A stretch of 64,000 nucleotides of DNA from positions 17,895,972-17,959,971 of the forward strand of contig NC_021685.1 of the NCBI RefSeq assembly GCF_000247815.1, in the 5' to 3' direction. Both the position numbers and the translations under genes were made by a program. Below are positions 52,871 through 64,000 of the stretch, piece by piece (positions within the stretch are counted from its first letter, which is position 1; every line of letters begins with the position of its first letter). Source of the stretch: Ficedula albicollis (lineage: Eukaryota; Chordata; Aves; Passeriformes; Muscicapidae). Under the pieces are notes generated by a model that worked only from the letters and a program-made list of their open reading frames with translations, was not told the origin of the DNA and ran no database searches.

Positions 52871-54730
52871 CAAAAGGATCAGGTAGAACTCCACTTCCCA
52901 AGATGTTCCATCACCTGTGGCAGGGGAAACCTCAGAGCTTCCACCAAACATTTGTTTGGGATTTTCTGTCTCCCTCAAGAGAAGCATTTAAAAGCAAACT
53001 GGGAGCCTTTGGTAATTTAAACGAGACCCGACCCACGCTTTGAGTTCCTGTGACAGGAGCACTGTCACCCTTCCAAATGCTCTGCTATTCAATTCACAGG
53101 AAATTTGGAGCCTGCTGCTTTGTGCCTACCCTTTATCTGCCTTCACTCACCCGTGTCTCCATCAGTGCTGGAAGGCAAAAAGCAGGAGAACAGAACCACA
53201 CTTTGAGGAATGCAAGAGCTCCCTGAAACTCAGGGGAGGGGCACAAAGATCTGTGGAACCCAAGGACCCCCAGAGCAGGAGGATCCCACCCTGGAGGAGA
53301 CCTGGAGATAGGAGACCTGCTCCTGTCTCTGACAGAGGGGTGTCTTTGATGAGGATGAACATTCGAAGTTTGTTTCTTTTCAGAAATAGGACATTCAGCC
53401 AACTTTTTTTGTTTTTGTTGTTTTATAGTTCTTGAAGAATGCTTCCAAACTGTCACTCAGTGCCAAAGAAAGCAGAGCAGTGTTTTCCATCAATCTGCAG
53501 GACATCTGATGGAGTTCAATGGGACAAGCTACCTGTCCAAATGAACAGGCATCACACTTTCCAGGACTGGAGCCTCCAGAAAAGTTCATGCTCCACAACC
53601 ACAGAGATATATGAGGACTGGGAGGGAATCTTGATTTCTTTACTGTTACTATTTCAGAAGTACCTGGAGAATCCATTGAACAAATGTCTCCAAACTCAAG
53701 CCTGAAGCCCTGCTGCAGTCCTGCAAGCTCTGCAGTGAAGGGAGGTTGCTCCTGGCTGCACTGTGCCCCTTCGAGATGTGCAGGCTCAGCGAGGCAGAGG
53801 GGACACACCTGAGCATTTCTTTGGAAGAGAGTCTTCTGCTGCAGATGCTTCTGCCTCAGGCATAGAAATGGCAATAAAATGGCATAAAAATGGCAATTTC
53901 CCAGCTGGCACAGAGGGCAGAAGGTTGTGTTTGCTGAGAGACATGGGAGCACCGCATGATGAAAATTCAAGTAACTCCAAGCTGGGCAGGGCAGGAGCCT
54001 GGGTGAGAGCAGTGTTTGCCTCTTCTGCCCATGTTCCTCAGAGTGTCTTGCTCATGATTCATGGGTTCACCTCCATGGCACCAAGAACCAAACCACTTCC
54101 TGGGTGGACTTCCCTGGTCCTTCCATCTCCTGCAGGTTACCTTTAAATCATACACACCTGGGGCGTAAAAGAAATAACATTTGAAGCTCAGCTGTATCCA
54201 GAAAGCCTCCTGGCCCCTCAGGCCTCTCCATGTCTCAGAGAGGGACAGCAAGGTTATATTTTTTGGAGGGATGACTCATGTGCTTGCCATGGGCAGAGAA
54301 TCAACTATTCCATCAACTAAGATCCCCTGTAAGCTGTCCAAGCAGAAAAATTGGCTGCAACTATAAAGGTAGCTGGTAGCCTGCCTTCTCTTGGAGGTAA
54401 GAGGAATTGGAGAGCTGCCACTGTGGGAGTGTGCTTCAAAAATAGGGACAGAAATGAGGAAAATGTTAAAGCAGGGAGTAAATGCCAGTTAAAGAGGCTC
54501 TTATAAACAGCTCTGAGGGCTCAGAGCTAACCCTGAGCTGCAGAACCCTTGGTAGCCCACAAAGGTGGGCTGGGCAGCTGGCTCTGCAGGGAAGTTCATT
54601 AAAAACCATATTTTAAACATTCAATTACACATCAGATTATTGTCAAAACAGGGAAATTCGTATTTAAGTTTAAGAAGCAATTTAATAATATGGCTGTATC
54701 TCAGTTTGGCTTCTGAGGGAAGTGGGAATT
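52871..54730. other. Single-copy non-coding sequence
   Basis: No gene that I can support. A 191-codon minus frame at 53395-53970 is the longest ordinary-composition minus frame outside repeats, but I recognise no domain. AATAAAATGG near 53873. Confidence 0.45.
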
Positions 54731-55407
54731 GCTTCCTCTGTCCAGTGCCGGGGTTTGCTGCTTTCCACACACCTTCCTGAGATGCTGGGAGCCTCCAGCC
54801 CCTGTGTGATCATTTCCTGCTCTCAGGAAGCTTGCAGGAGGAGCTCCCACAGCAGTGGCCTGTGAACAGTGTCCTCTGCTGAGCTTTACAGGGAGAACTG
54901 GGGCACAGCAGGGCTGTGGGAGAGCAGGGGAAATAACCCTCAGCACCAGCCCCCGAGAAACTGAGCAGGGGCACAGCAGGGCTGTGGGAGAGCAGGGGAA
55001 ATAACCCTCAGCACCAGCCCTGAGAAACTGAGCAGCAAAGGGTTTTAATTCCAATTTCTGAGGCTGTTCTCCTCTGTCTGGAACACAGACTCACAGAGAG
55101 GGCTTCCTCTGTCCAGTGCCGGGGTTTGCTGCTTTCCACACACCTTCCTGAGATGCTGGGAGCCTCCAGCCCCTGTGTGATCATTTCCTGCTCTCAGGAA
55201 GCTTGCAGGAGGAGCTCCCACAGCAGTGGCCTGTGAACAGTGTCCTCTGCTGAGCTTTACAGGGAGAACTGGGGCACAGCAGGGCTGTGGGAGAGCAGGG
55301 GAAATAACCCTCAGCACCAGCCCCCGAGAAACTGAGCAGCAAAGGGTTTTAATTCCAATTTCTGAGGCTGCACCTCCTCCGTCTGGAACACAGACTCACA
55401 GAGAGTG
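54731..55407. repeat. Large tandem duplication with a nested second duplication
   Basis: Copy 1 is 54731-55101 and copy 2 is 55102-55407. They share GCTTCCTCTGTCCAGTGCCG through CACAGACTCACAGAGAG. Copy 1 is about 65 bp longer because a segment from GGGGCACAGCAGGGCTGTGG to GAGAAACTGAGCA is itself duplicated (about 54900-54967 and 54968-55033). The minus-strand frames that repeat the same peptide are by-products. Confidence 0.92.
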
Positions 55408-55439
55408 CTTGGCTCAGTCACACATCTGCACACCGACTG

Positions 55440-55637
55440 TCCCTGAAGGAATTCCCCCCTGGCAGGGTGGGCAGGGCTGGCACAGGGTGTCCCTGGATCC
55501 CTGGCAGTGCCCAAGGCCAGGCTGGACACTGGGGCTGGAGCAGCCTGGGACAGTGGGAGGTGTCCCTGCCAGGGCAGGGGTGGCACTGGGTGAGCATTGA
55601 GGTTCCTTCCAACCCAAACCAGTCTGGGATTCTCTGC
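55440..55637 (+). mobile_element. CR1 LINE 3' tail, plus strand
   Basis: CCCCTGGCAGGGTGGGCAGG, CCAAGGCCAGGCTGGACACT, GGTGTCCCTGCCAGGGCAGG, then TTCCTTCCAACCCAAACCAG and a diverged end. Lies shortly after the duplicated region. Confidence 0.92.
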
Positions 55638-56449
<812 letters not shown>

Positions 56450-59400
56450 ACATCCAGTTGTGTTTCAGCCTTGAGTTTTTCTCAGCTTTTAGCAATTTTT
56501 GTAGCTTTAACCTTCCACCTGCCTCGTTTACTTCAAGGCATGCTGCAAACGTCCCAGCCATAATGACTTTAGCAGGATGTCCCCCTGCAAGCAGCAGTCT
56601 GCAGCAGTTAGACACCCAGAGACCAGGTTTTAATCAGCCTTGACTGAAGACTAAGAATGATTCACTCCTGTCAGCATTGGGCAACACAACAAACAGTTCT
56701 CCAGCAAATCACTTAAGCAGAAATATGTTGGCATGTTTCTATAGCAACTAAGGAAAAATATTTCACACTAAAGTCCATCTGCTGCAACAGAGAGGGAGAT
56801 CTGGCCAAGGATCCCTTTAGAAATTAATCTTAATTTGCAAATTTTATTTTTGAAAACCTCACACAACCACTTGCACAAAAAGACAGAATACAAGTGAGAA
56901 TCAAGAGAACTGATTTTTTTGGTAGGTGCTGTCAATTAATCACCAAGCTGATCCTTAATTTGGGAAGCAGTGATAGTCTCAGGCTGAAAAACCCAAGTGC
57001 CTTGGAGAGGTTCATCTCCAGGGCTGTTTACCCACCAGGCTGCATCACACCATCTTGTACTCAGAGTATTTGGAAACACAGGGGATTTTTTCGAGAGAGC
57101 CTGGTAGCAAGCATCCAATATTTATTTTTTTTAAAATCATTTTGGTTTGATTTACTTGTAAAGAGTTACTCAAATTTATTCAACCATATAAAATGCTTTG
57201 TAGAAGCCATCAAAGTGAGGAGAGGGGGAAAAACCAATGGGATAATTTGGACAGCAATGCATTTTATTTTATGTGATGTCAACCCTTCAAAGCCTATTGG
57301 AGCCATGCTCAGGAGATCTGAAACATTTTACGGGGTGCTTGGTGTCTGTGCTGCAAACCATCTCCAACTCTGGGATCTCTTGCACAACATCCACAGCCTG
57401 CGCCAGCGGCTCTTTCTTCCTCACTTGCTGCTTTCTCTGTCGCCCCTGGCACTTCAACAGAGGCTCCAAAGCCCATTTCATAAAAGAAACTGAGAAAGCA
57501 ACAAGAAGTCTCTTCCAGCTGGGGAGTGTGTAGCCCTGGCCCCAGGACGGGTTTCAGCTCTGCAGGGATGTGACGATGAGCATGGAAACCCAGCTCACGG
57601 AGCCTCTGTCACCGGGAGTTTTGTGTGAGAGCCTGGGAGGGGAGATTTCTGTGTCTCATATCCTACAAAAGAGATGGAGAGAAACTTCCTGCTAACAGAA
57701 AGTATGGAGTGCCAGGACACAGGGAATGGCTCCCCAGTCCAGCTTTCCTGCCCAGTTCTAAGGACATTTCCTTGCTTCAGGTTTGGTACCAGTGCTTCAA
57801 ACATTGTTTGATTACAGCTCCGATTCCTTTGCCTTGCCCTTGGCAGTTTTGCTGTCCCTCCCAGAGATGATAAAAGCAGTGGTTGCCTCACTGGAGCTCT
57901 CATTCCCTCTTATCTCTTTCCCCAGCCCTGGTCATGTGTCGTTTTTACCACGGCCAAGTGCTGGGTGGAAACCTTGAGTGGGCAACTGCTCCAAAGCCTT
58001 CCTGCCCCGAGGGGCTCTGGCAAAGCACAGCTGGGTTTGGAAGATGGATTGGACCATGGGATTAACATTTGCACATATAACATGTTTGTGAATTCAGCCT
58101 CTTCTTAGTCATGATTTTGGCTGCTCTGATAGAATTTTTCTTGGGTGGATACCAGAGCTGCTGTTGAAGGATAGTTCTTGTTCCTTGGTTTAACTCTTGG
58201 GAGCAGCCAGAGGATTTCTCTATTATAACTTTACCTTTTTTGACAATATTTCAGGATTAACATTTTCCACGATCAGTCTACGATAAATTCAACACCAAAA
58301 CAAACAAGCAAAGCCCTAAACAATCAAACATCCCCCAAACAATCTGGCTACATCTTTCATTTTGGAGTTGTCTGGGCTAAATCCTCCTGCAGTTAGAAAT
58401 TGGCATTGTTCCTTTTAGGTAGAAACCCAGCTGGAATGGGGGTACATCAGAAACTCAAGGCTCTGGTAACCTGCTTGCTGTTCTCCCAGTGGAAGGGCAG
58501 CTTTTATCTGGCTCAGGGATTGCTCAACCAACATTGTTCCAGCTTGCTGGGTGTTGTACCTCTGGGAGGAGAGTAGAAAATAGGGATGAAAAAGAATTTT
58601 TTCACTTGATCTGAATTATGAGCCCTCAAAAATTTTTTTCTGGCATGTTTATCAGTTTATTTCCCTTTAGTTTCTTTGCTCCATCAGCGTCTAAGAATGC
58701 TGGACATGGAGAGACAGAGTGGATTTGGTAGTTGGTTTATCACATCGTTCTAAACTGGCTTGGAGTGCTGTGAAACACTTGCATATAATCCTCAGACAGA
58801 GGATTGGACTGGAAAGACAGGAAAATTTTCCAAATATTTTTGTACATCTACCACATTTTTGCCAATCTCTGTGCCCCCAGTGTGTCGTGTCATAGAATCA
58901 CTCCAGCAATTTCTGCCTGCCCTCAATATTTGGTGCTTCATGACCCCTTATTAATTAGGATATTAATTTCCATATGTAGCTCTGGAGCAGTGCCATGCTG
59001 GGAAGCAGCTTTTCACACATGTCATTATTCTGGGTTTGCTCACTGTACCCTCCCCCTAGTGCAGTTCATTACAGGGCGCGTCAGGTAGAGCTTGGGGAAC
59101 CAAAGTTTGGATGGAGGAACAGGGGTTTGGGGAGGGTTTGTATAGTGTCTGGCTGTTTCTTAAAATGCTACAGATCCCTATTTTTTATTTCTGGTTCCTG
59201 TACAGCAAATGATTTCTGAGCAGGGTTTCATTTTTGCTGCTGTGGTGATGTTTACCAAAGGTGCATGCAAAGGCAGCCTAGGGGGCCACTCTGGGATGTG
59301 TTATTTGGTATCTATTGCTTAGCTCTGGTTCCTTAAACAATGCTGGGTTTATTTCTTCTACCTGAGCAGAGAAACGAGCCACTTCAGTAGCAGAATAAGA

Positions 59401-59544
59401 ATAATGAAAATACAACCAACAGCACATGCAGAAACAATAACCAAATCCATAAGGAGATGGAGAGGGACTGTTCATGTGGGCATGTAGTGCCAGGGCACGG
59501 GGAATGGCTCCCACTGCCAGAGGGTGGGGATGGATAGGATTTTG
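56450..59544. other. Single-copy, mostly AT-rich non-coding sequence
   Basis: No gene that I can support firmly. A 199-codon plus frame at 56894-57493 has ordinary amino-acid composition but no recognised domain. A 64-codon minus-strand frame at 57287-57481 with an acceptor-like context is listed separately. Confidence 0.45.
57287..57489 (-). other. Weak candidate exon (unrecognised)
   Basis: On the minus strand a pyrimidine-rich stretch ending TTGCTTTCTCAG (an acceptor-like sequence) is followed after eight bases by an ATG and 64 open codons ending in TGA. The peptide is charged and balanced (RKQQVRKKEPLAQ, DVVQEIPELE) and locally GC-richer than its surroundings, with a few CpGs. I do not recognise a family, and no partner exons were found. 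It could easily be chance. Confidence 0.12.
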
Positions 59545-59765
59545 GGCAGGAATTGTTCCCTGGCAGGGTGGGCAGGGCTGGCACAGGGTGCCCAGAGCAG
59601 CTGTGGCTGCCCCTGGATCCCTGGCAGTGCCCAAGGCCAGGCTGGACACTGGGGTTGGAACAGCCTGGGCCAGGGGAAGGTGTCCCTGCCATGGCAGGAG
59701 TGGCACTGGGTGAGCTTTGAGGTTCCTTCCGACCCAAACCACTCTGTGAGTCCATGATTCCATGG
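59545..59765 (+). mobile_element. CR1 LINE 3' tail, plus strand, fairly intact
   Basis: TTCCCTGGCAGGGTGGGCAG, GGTGCCCAGAGCAGCTGTGG, CCAAGGCCAGGCTGGACACT, GGTGTCCCTGCCATGGCAGG, TTCCTTCCGACCCAAACCAC, then the terminal GTCCATGATTCCATG repeats. The best preserved CR1 tail in the window. Confidence 0.93.
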
Positions 59766-62291
59766 CTGCACTCACCAGTATCTGACACCTTTCCCCAGAA
59801 ATGTCCACAGAGGACACAGGTGATGCTGTGAAAACCCCAGCTCCTGTCTGTGTGCACAGTGCTGGCTGCTGGCTGGAGGCACCAGATCAAAGCAAACCCC
59901 TTTTCCCCCCTGCAGGTTTGCATCCAGAGGTGAGCTGCCATCCACATCTCTGGGGTGGTGTTCATGGGGAATGCTGCACGATTTCAGCACCAAAAGCTGC
60001 CCCTTATTTCCTTATTTTCCAACACAAACACCACTTTGATCCCTCGGGTAAGCAGGAGCATCCTTGCAATCCGTGGGGTCTCGAATTGGGGAGGATCATC
60101 TGCAGGCAGCCTTGGGAGGAACACAAAACTTGTTGAGTTTTAAACTTAGTTTGGCACGTTGGAAAGAGAATTAGGTGCTTCTTTGACTTTTAAGTGATCT
60201 GAAGAGGAATGTGCTTGATACAGGTGGTAAGAATTATTCTTGGAGTTCTCAGATATTCCAGGCACACATCTATTTTCATTCCTCACCAGCATATCCCTGG
60301 TGAGAGGGGTGGGGACACCAATTAAGAGGAAAGCCATTTTCCACAGTAGCACAGGACCTGAAATGAGCCTTCTGCAGATTAAGCAGAACGATCTCCAGAG
60401 GTTTTGCCAAACAAATTTTTCAGATTTCTTCAGGATTCTAGTCATGGCCTGTGATCTGACACATTTGCCAAGAATTCAGCAGAAAGAGAAAAATTACCCC
60501 AAGCCTGAAGATCTGAACAGGGAGGTGGTTTGTGGGTTTCATAGGATTGCATCAGAAGTTCTGATCTTCCCGGCAAAAGAGATTCTCTCTACAAACAATG
60601 AATCCCCTAAAACCACAAGTGCCATGAAGTCAAGCAGCATGTGGCTTGGATAGCACCAGACCAATTTGTCAACTCTGGTTCATTCAAAGAGAAGGAAATA
60701 ATGAGTGGAAAAACATTGAGATAAAAAAGAAAAACCTCAGGATACTTGCTACAGATTAATTCTCCCAAAGCAGAATATAACCTCACTTTTCCTCAATGGA
60801 ACTCCCCTGGATTTGTACTTAAGCAGTACTTGTAGGTGATCTGAATAATACTTATTTTTAATGTAGGGGTATTTTTTGACTGGCACAGGGAGTGTTATTG
60901 TAGGTAACCCGGTATTTTGTGGGAATTTCAATTTTGTTTCAGAATCCAGTCTAAATATTGTGATGAATTTCTAGCAGATAGTCTCAACAGACAAATACTC
61001 TTTACGAGGTGAAACTGCTGCTGTGGATCCAGGAGTGGATGTTGGGCTGCTGATCTTGGGATGCCACGGACAAGGCTGAGGGTTTTGAAGCATCCACCCC
61101 AGTCCTGCCATGTCATTTGGATTGCTCACAATATATAAAATTAGTCTTCGAACCAAAAATATTTTCTTTACCTACTATTACAAAACATGGCCAACACCCT
61201 CCCTTTCCAAACAGCAGTATTAAAGCCAATTGGAAATTGGAAAAATGACCAGTTTTAGTTAATTAATTTTTGGCTTTGTCCTTTAGGAGATTAAAGATGG
61301 GACTTTAAAAACATTCCAGTCTACAACAAGAAGGTACTTTCTGCAGTACTTGTGGGTGAAATCGTGGCTTCCCAAAGTCATGGAGGTATCAAGAATATTT
61401 AGGTATTACCATAAGGATTTTGTGAAAGATGAAGTCCACAGGAATAGGAGAATTTCTCAGTGGCTTTGCTAAGATGGAAACAGGAAAGCATCTTTTTATT
61501 CTAGAAATGAACTGAGTAATGCAAGTCAAGTTATCCTGCATGAGCAGCAAGGATGATTTCAGTCTGGAAGTTCTCTTTGCAGTCTCTGAAATGGAAATCT
61601 CAAATATTCCTCTTGCTGAACAGTCAGACCTTCCATAGCCAATCCAGCCACTGCCCAGGTGAGCATCCCACTGCAGGTTCTGTCCCAGTGAACAGTGGGA
61701 CTGTGACTCAGAGAGTTCCTCTTTCTCATCCTCGAATCCTCCCTGGTGGTGCCAGTTTGATTCCAGACTGTTGGAGCCTCGGTCCAAGCAAGTCCCAGTT
61801 CAGCAATGGGGTTCTGGCTGAAGGACACAGCTTCTGTCAGAGCCACTGCTCTAAACCTCTGCCAGAGACACTGCTCTCAGCTCCAGCGCTGGCAGGGACA
61901 AACCAAAAGAGAAACTCCTTCTCTAACAAGCCAAAGATATCAGGGAAATAGTCCCTGCATTTAATTTTCCCTGGAAAGAACAGAGCTGAGGTGTCAGCTT
62001 ATGAGCAAAGGTAGATCTACAAACCATTCTCCTTGACTCTTTCAAAACAATAACATCATGGAGAGAGGGATTGGTGGCAAGAGAGCAGGGAGGATCACTG
62101 GCTAACACCAATCAGCACCCCGAATCTTTTCCTCTTTAATAAAATAACTAAGGAAGCAAATCTGGAATCCATTCAGCAGTGGGTGAGATGGTGACCCCTC
62201 GTGCCAGGACTGACTTGTTCCCCCTGGGTTACTCCAAACCTCTGAGACTCCCACATCCTGAATTTGGGGCAAACTCCAACACAGGTTGGCA
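59766..62291. other. Single-copy non-coding sequence
   Basis: No gene recognised. Overlapping frames at 61389-61951 on both strands (about 130 codons each) show no domain. Confidence 0.45.
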
Positions 62292-62737
62292 CTTGGGCTC
62301 ACTGAAGAGCAAACTGGGCAATGAGAGCTAAAAAGTTCCGTTCCCCAGCAATGGGCTGTGGCAGATCTGTGCACTCCACGTATCAGCCATGGGGGCACAA
62401 CGTGCAACCACCACTCCTGGGCCTGGGAGACAGAGTTCATAATTCCTGCCAGCCCAAAAATTAATGCTTGAACCTCTTGGGCTCACTGAAGAGCAAACTG
62501 GGCAATGAGAGCTAAAAAGTTCCGTTCCCCAGCAATGGGCTGTGGCAGATCTGTGCACTCCACGTATCAGCCATGGGGGCACAACGTACAACCACCACTC
62601 CTGGGCCTGGGAGACCGAGTTCAGAATTCCTGCCAGCCCAAAAATTAACGCTTGAACCCCAACGTACAACCACCACTCCTGGGCCTGGGAGACCGAGTTC
62701 AGAATTCCTGCCAGCCCAAAAATTAACGCTTGAACCC
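62292..62737. repeat. 184-bp tandem duplication with a later 78-bp third partial copy
   Basis: Copy A 62292-62475, copy B 62476-62659, then a partial copy C 62660-62737. C matches B at sites where B differs from A (CAACGTAC not CAACGTGC, GAGACCGAG not GAGACAGAG, CAGAATTCC not CATAATTCC, TTAACG not TTAATG). So C derived from B after A and B had diverged. Confidence 0.93.
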
Positions 62738-64000
62738 CTGTGAAAATCCAGCAAAGAAGCAGAAGAGGTTGTAACCCAATTTCTCTAGGTTTGTTACTTA
62801 GTTCCTACTTAAGTGATAACTCACCCAGATTTGGAGCAGCCCAGGGGGCGCAGGGATGAGTAAGTGGAGGGCAACCAGGGACTGTCAGACTCAGCTCAGG
62901 AGTGGACTGGACACCCAAGAGAAGCCCAGTGTGGAGAATACAGGGGTTTATACCCAAATACAGGCGTAGGCCAAAGGTACAGGAGAAAAGTGCTTTAAAA
63001 GTCATATTAGCTTTGGGTGGCCCCATTACATGTCCACTTTCACTGTAGCTGTAGGCACCAGGATGACACCAGAGAACAGAAGTTCCCTCAGTGTCCAGGG
63101 TGGGTTTGTGTCGTGCTTTTCCTTCTGGCTGTTGACAGAAGTGCATGTTTGCTGCTTTTTTCCTTTTATTCCTTCAGGTGCAATAAAGCTCCCAAACCAT
63201 AAAGCTTCTCTGCTCTGTGCAGGAGCAGAACCTCTGGCTGAGGGTTCGGGTAGGGTTTACGTGGGAATAGAGAACAACAAACAAACCAACAGCCTGGCCT
63301 GGACATCCCAGGCCATGTTGGGAACACCAGCAGAAAAACTGGATGGATCTTTATCAACTGGACAATTTGGTCTGGGCAGCTGAGACAATACCAGATCAAA
63401 CCCTTGGGTGCTGCTGGTTGGCCCAGAGAGAAGTCACCCAACGGTCCCCACCCCCATTTGGCTGGTGTTGAAAACAGGCATGTGGCAAGTTGGTTTAGGA
63501 AGCACTGATCCCAATTCACTGGCCCTATATGGCCTCGTTACTAAAATCTGAGGTTACCTGCCCCAGAGAACTTTCAGCGAATGTGTGCCCTCCTTGTCTC
63601 CTTGCCATGATAGCAGAGGCTGAACTTCTGCTTTGAAACCCTCTATTTCCATATTTTCAGTCCCCTTTTGAACTCACAGTCCTTCCTTCCCACACCCAGC
63701 ACTAGGCTCTGTCCCAGCAGAGCCAGAGGCATCTGATTTACTAAAAATCCGGTTATGAGCAAGCACAGAACAGACAGGATCTGTCCTTTTTTCCACAGGG
63801 CGTAAGCCACGTCTAGTAAGAAGTGAAACTTGAAGCTAGAGTTTGTTCAAAAGATAAAAGGGATGGGCCCAGCCCAGTTAAACTTGAGATGGCTCAAGCA
63901 GTGTCTGCCCACAACCCTGTAAATCATGTGGTTTGATAAGTCAGCACAGTGCAAACATCCTTCCCTTGGGCACCTGCGAGTGCTTTGTTTGGAGCCCAGC
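62738..64000. other. Single-copy non-coding sequence to window end
   Basis: No gene recognised. A GCAATAAAGC polyadenylation-like hexamer lies near 63180. A 117-codon minus frame at 63166-63519 has no known domain. I considered a retroviral LTR here but found no paired copy or terminal TG...CA with target duplication. Confidence 0.4.

Noticed and set aside
53395..53970. 191-codon minus frame as a gene
   Set aside because: No recognised domain, no repeatable protein signature, and overlapping frames on the other strand.
56894..57493. 199-codon plus frame as a gene
   Set aside because: No domain, no start or splice context, and a frame of this length is plausible by chance in 64 kb read in six frames.
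58868..58890. CATAGAATCA resembling a CR1 terminal repeat
   Set aside because: No other CR1 wording lies next to it, so a ten-base match is likely chance.
62738..64000. Possible retroviral LTR (AATAAA near 63181, open minus frame)
   Set aside because: No second LTR, no primer-binding site, no terminal inverted TG/CA with target-site duplication, and no retroviral protein motif was seen.

Overview
This window looks like non-coding vertebrate DNA, most likely from a bird. The best evidence is a set of short, mostly 3'-truncated copies that resemble the tail of the CR1 LINE family, in both orientations. The typical CR1 tail wording (CCTTCCAACCCAAACC and relatives) is present. CR1 tails of this kind dominate avian genomes, but other sauropsids also carry CR1, so the bird call is an inference. 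I found no gene, exon series, rRNA, tRNA or CRISPR array that I could support. Almost every long open frame comes from a tandem repeat or a homopolymer that has no stop codon in any frame.

Layout, left to right. 1-5.9 kb: a 14-bp minisatellite at the edge, a two-copy 260-bp duplication, a CR1 fragment, and a 409-bp pure G tract. 5.9-7.0 kb: a 32-bp minisatellite with alternating units. 8.3-8.6 kb: an AATATTG heptamer array. 11.4-13.4 kb: 36 near-identical copies of a 55-bp unit. 15.3-18.4 kb: a CCTGTATCC-type array, then 1,260 pure C, then a CACGTG-rich array. 19-24.4 kb: several two-copy duplications, a 10-bp TGTCCCTG array broken by 81 C, and a 32-bp array. 26.9 kb: CCATCT hexamers. 29.5-30.5 kb: 1,019 C. 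32.4-36.9 kb: 4,448 uninterrupted C inside a 41-bp repeat. 39.0-39.9 kb: degenerate interstitial TTAGGG repeats in two blocks. 50.1-51.4 kb: a roughly 24-bp array with two higher-order periods, ending in 233 C. 56 kb: T29-C412-T25. The remaining third is mostly single-copy DNA with three CR1 tails and nested duplications near 55 and 62.5 kb.

Three things stand out. First, eight pure C or G tracts total about 7.9 kb, roughly 12% of the window. Six of the eight touch a tandem array, and they contain no interruptions. Sequencing or assembly failure in C/G-rich repeats is the leading explanation. Second, there are more than a dozen recent two-copy direct duplications of 30-370 bp, some nested with a readable order of events. 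Third, there is an array with 14 CACGTG E-boxes, four of them the full GTCACGTGAC palindrome, in a higher-order repeat. AT-rich single-copy islands with homeodomain- or octamer-like motifs may be conserved regulatory elements, but that needs alignment to other genomes. No coherent multi-gene system is visible here.
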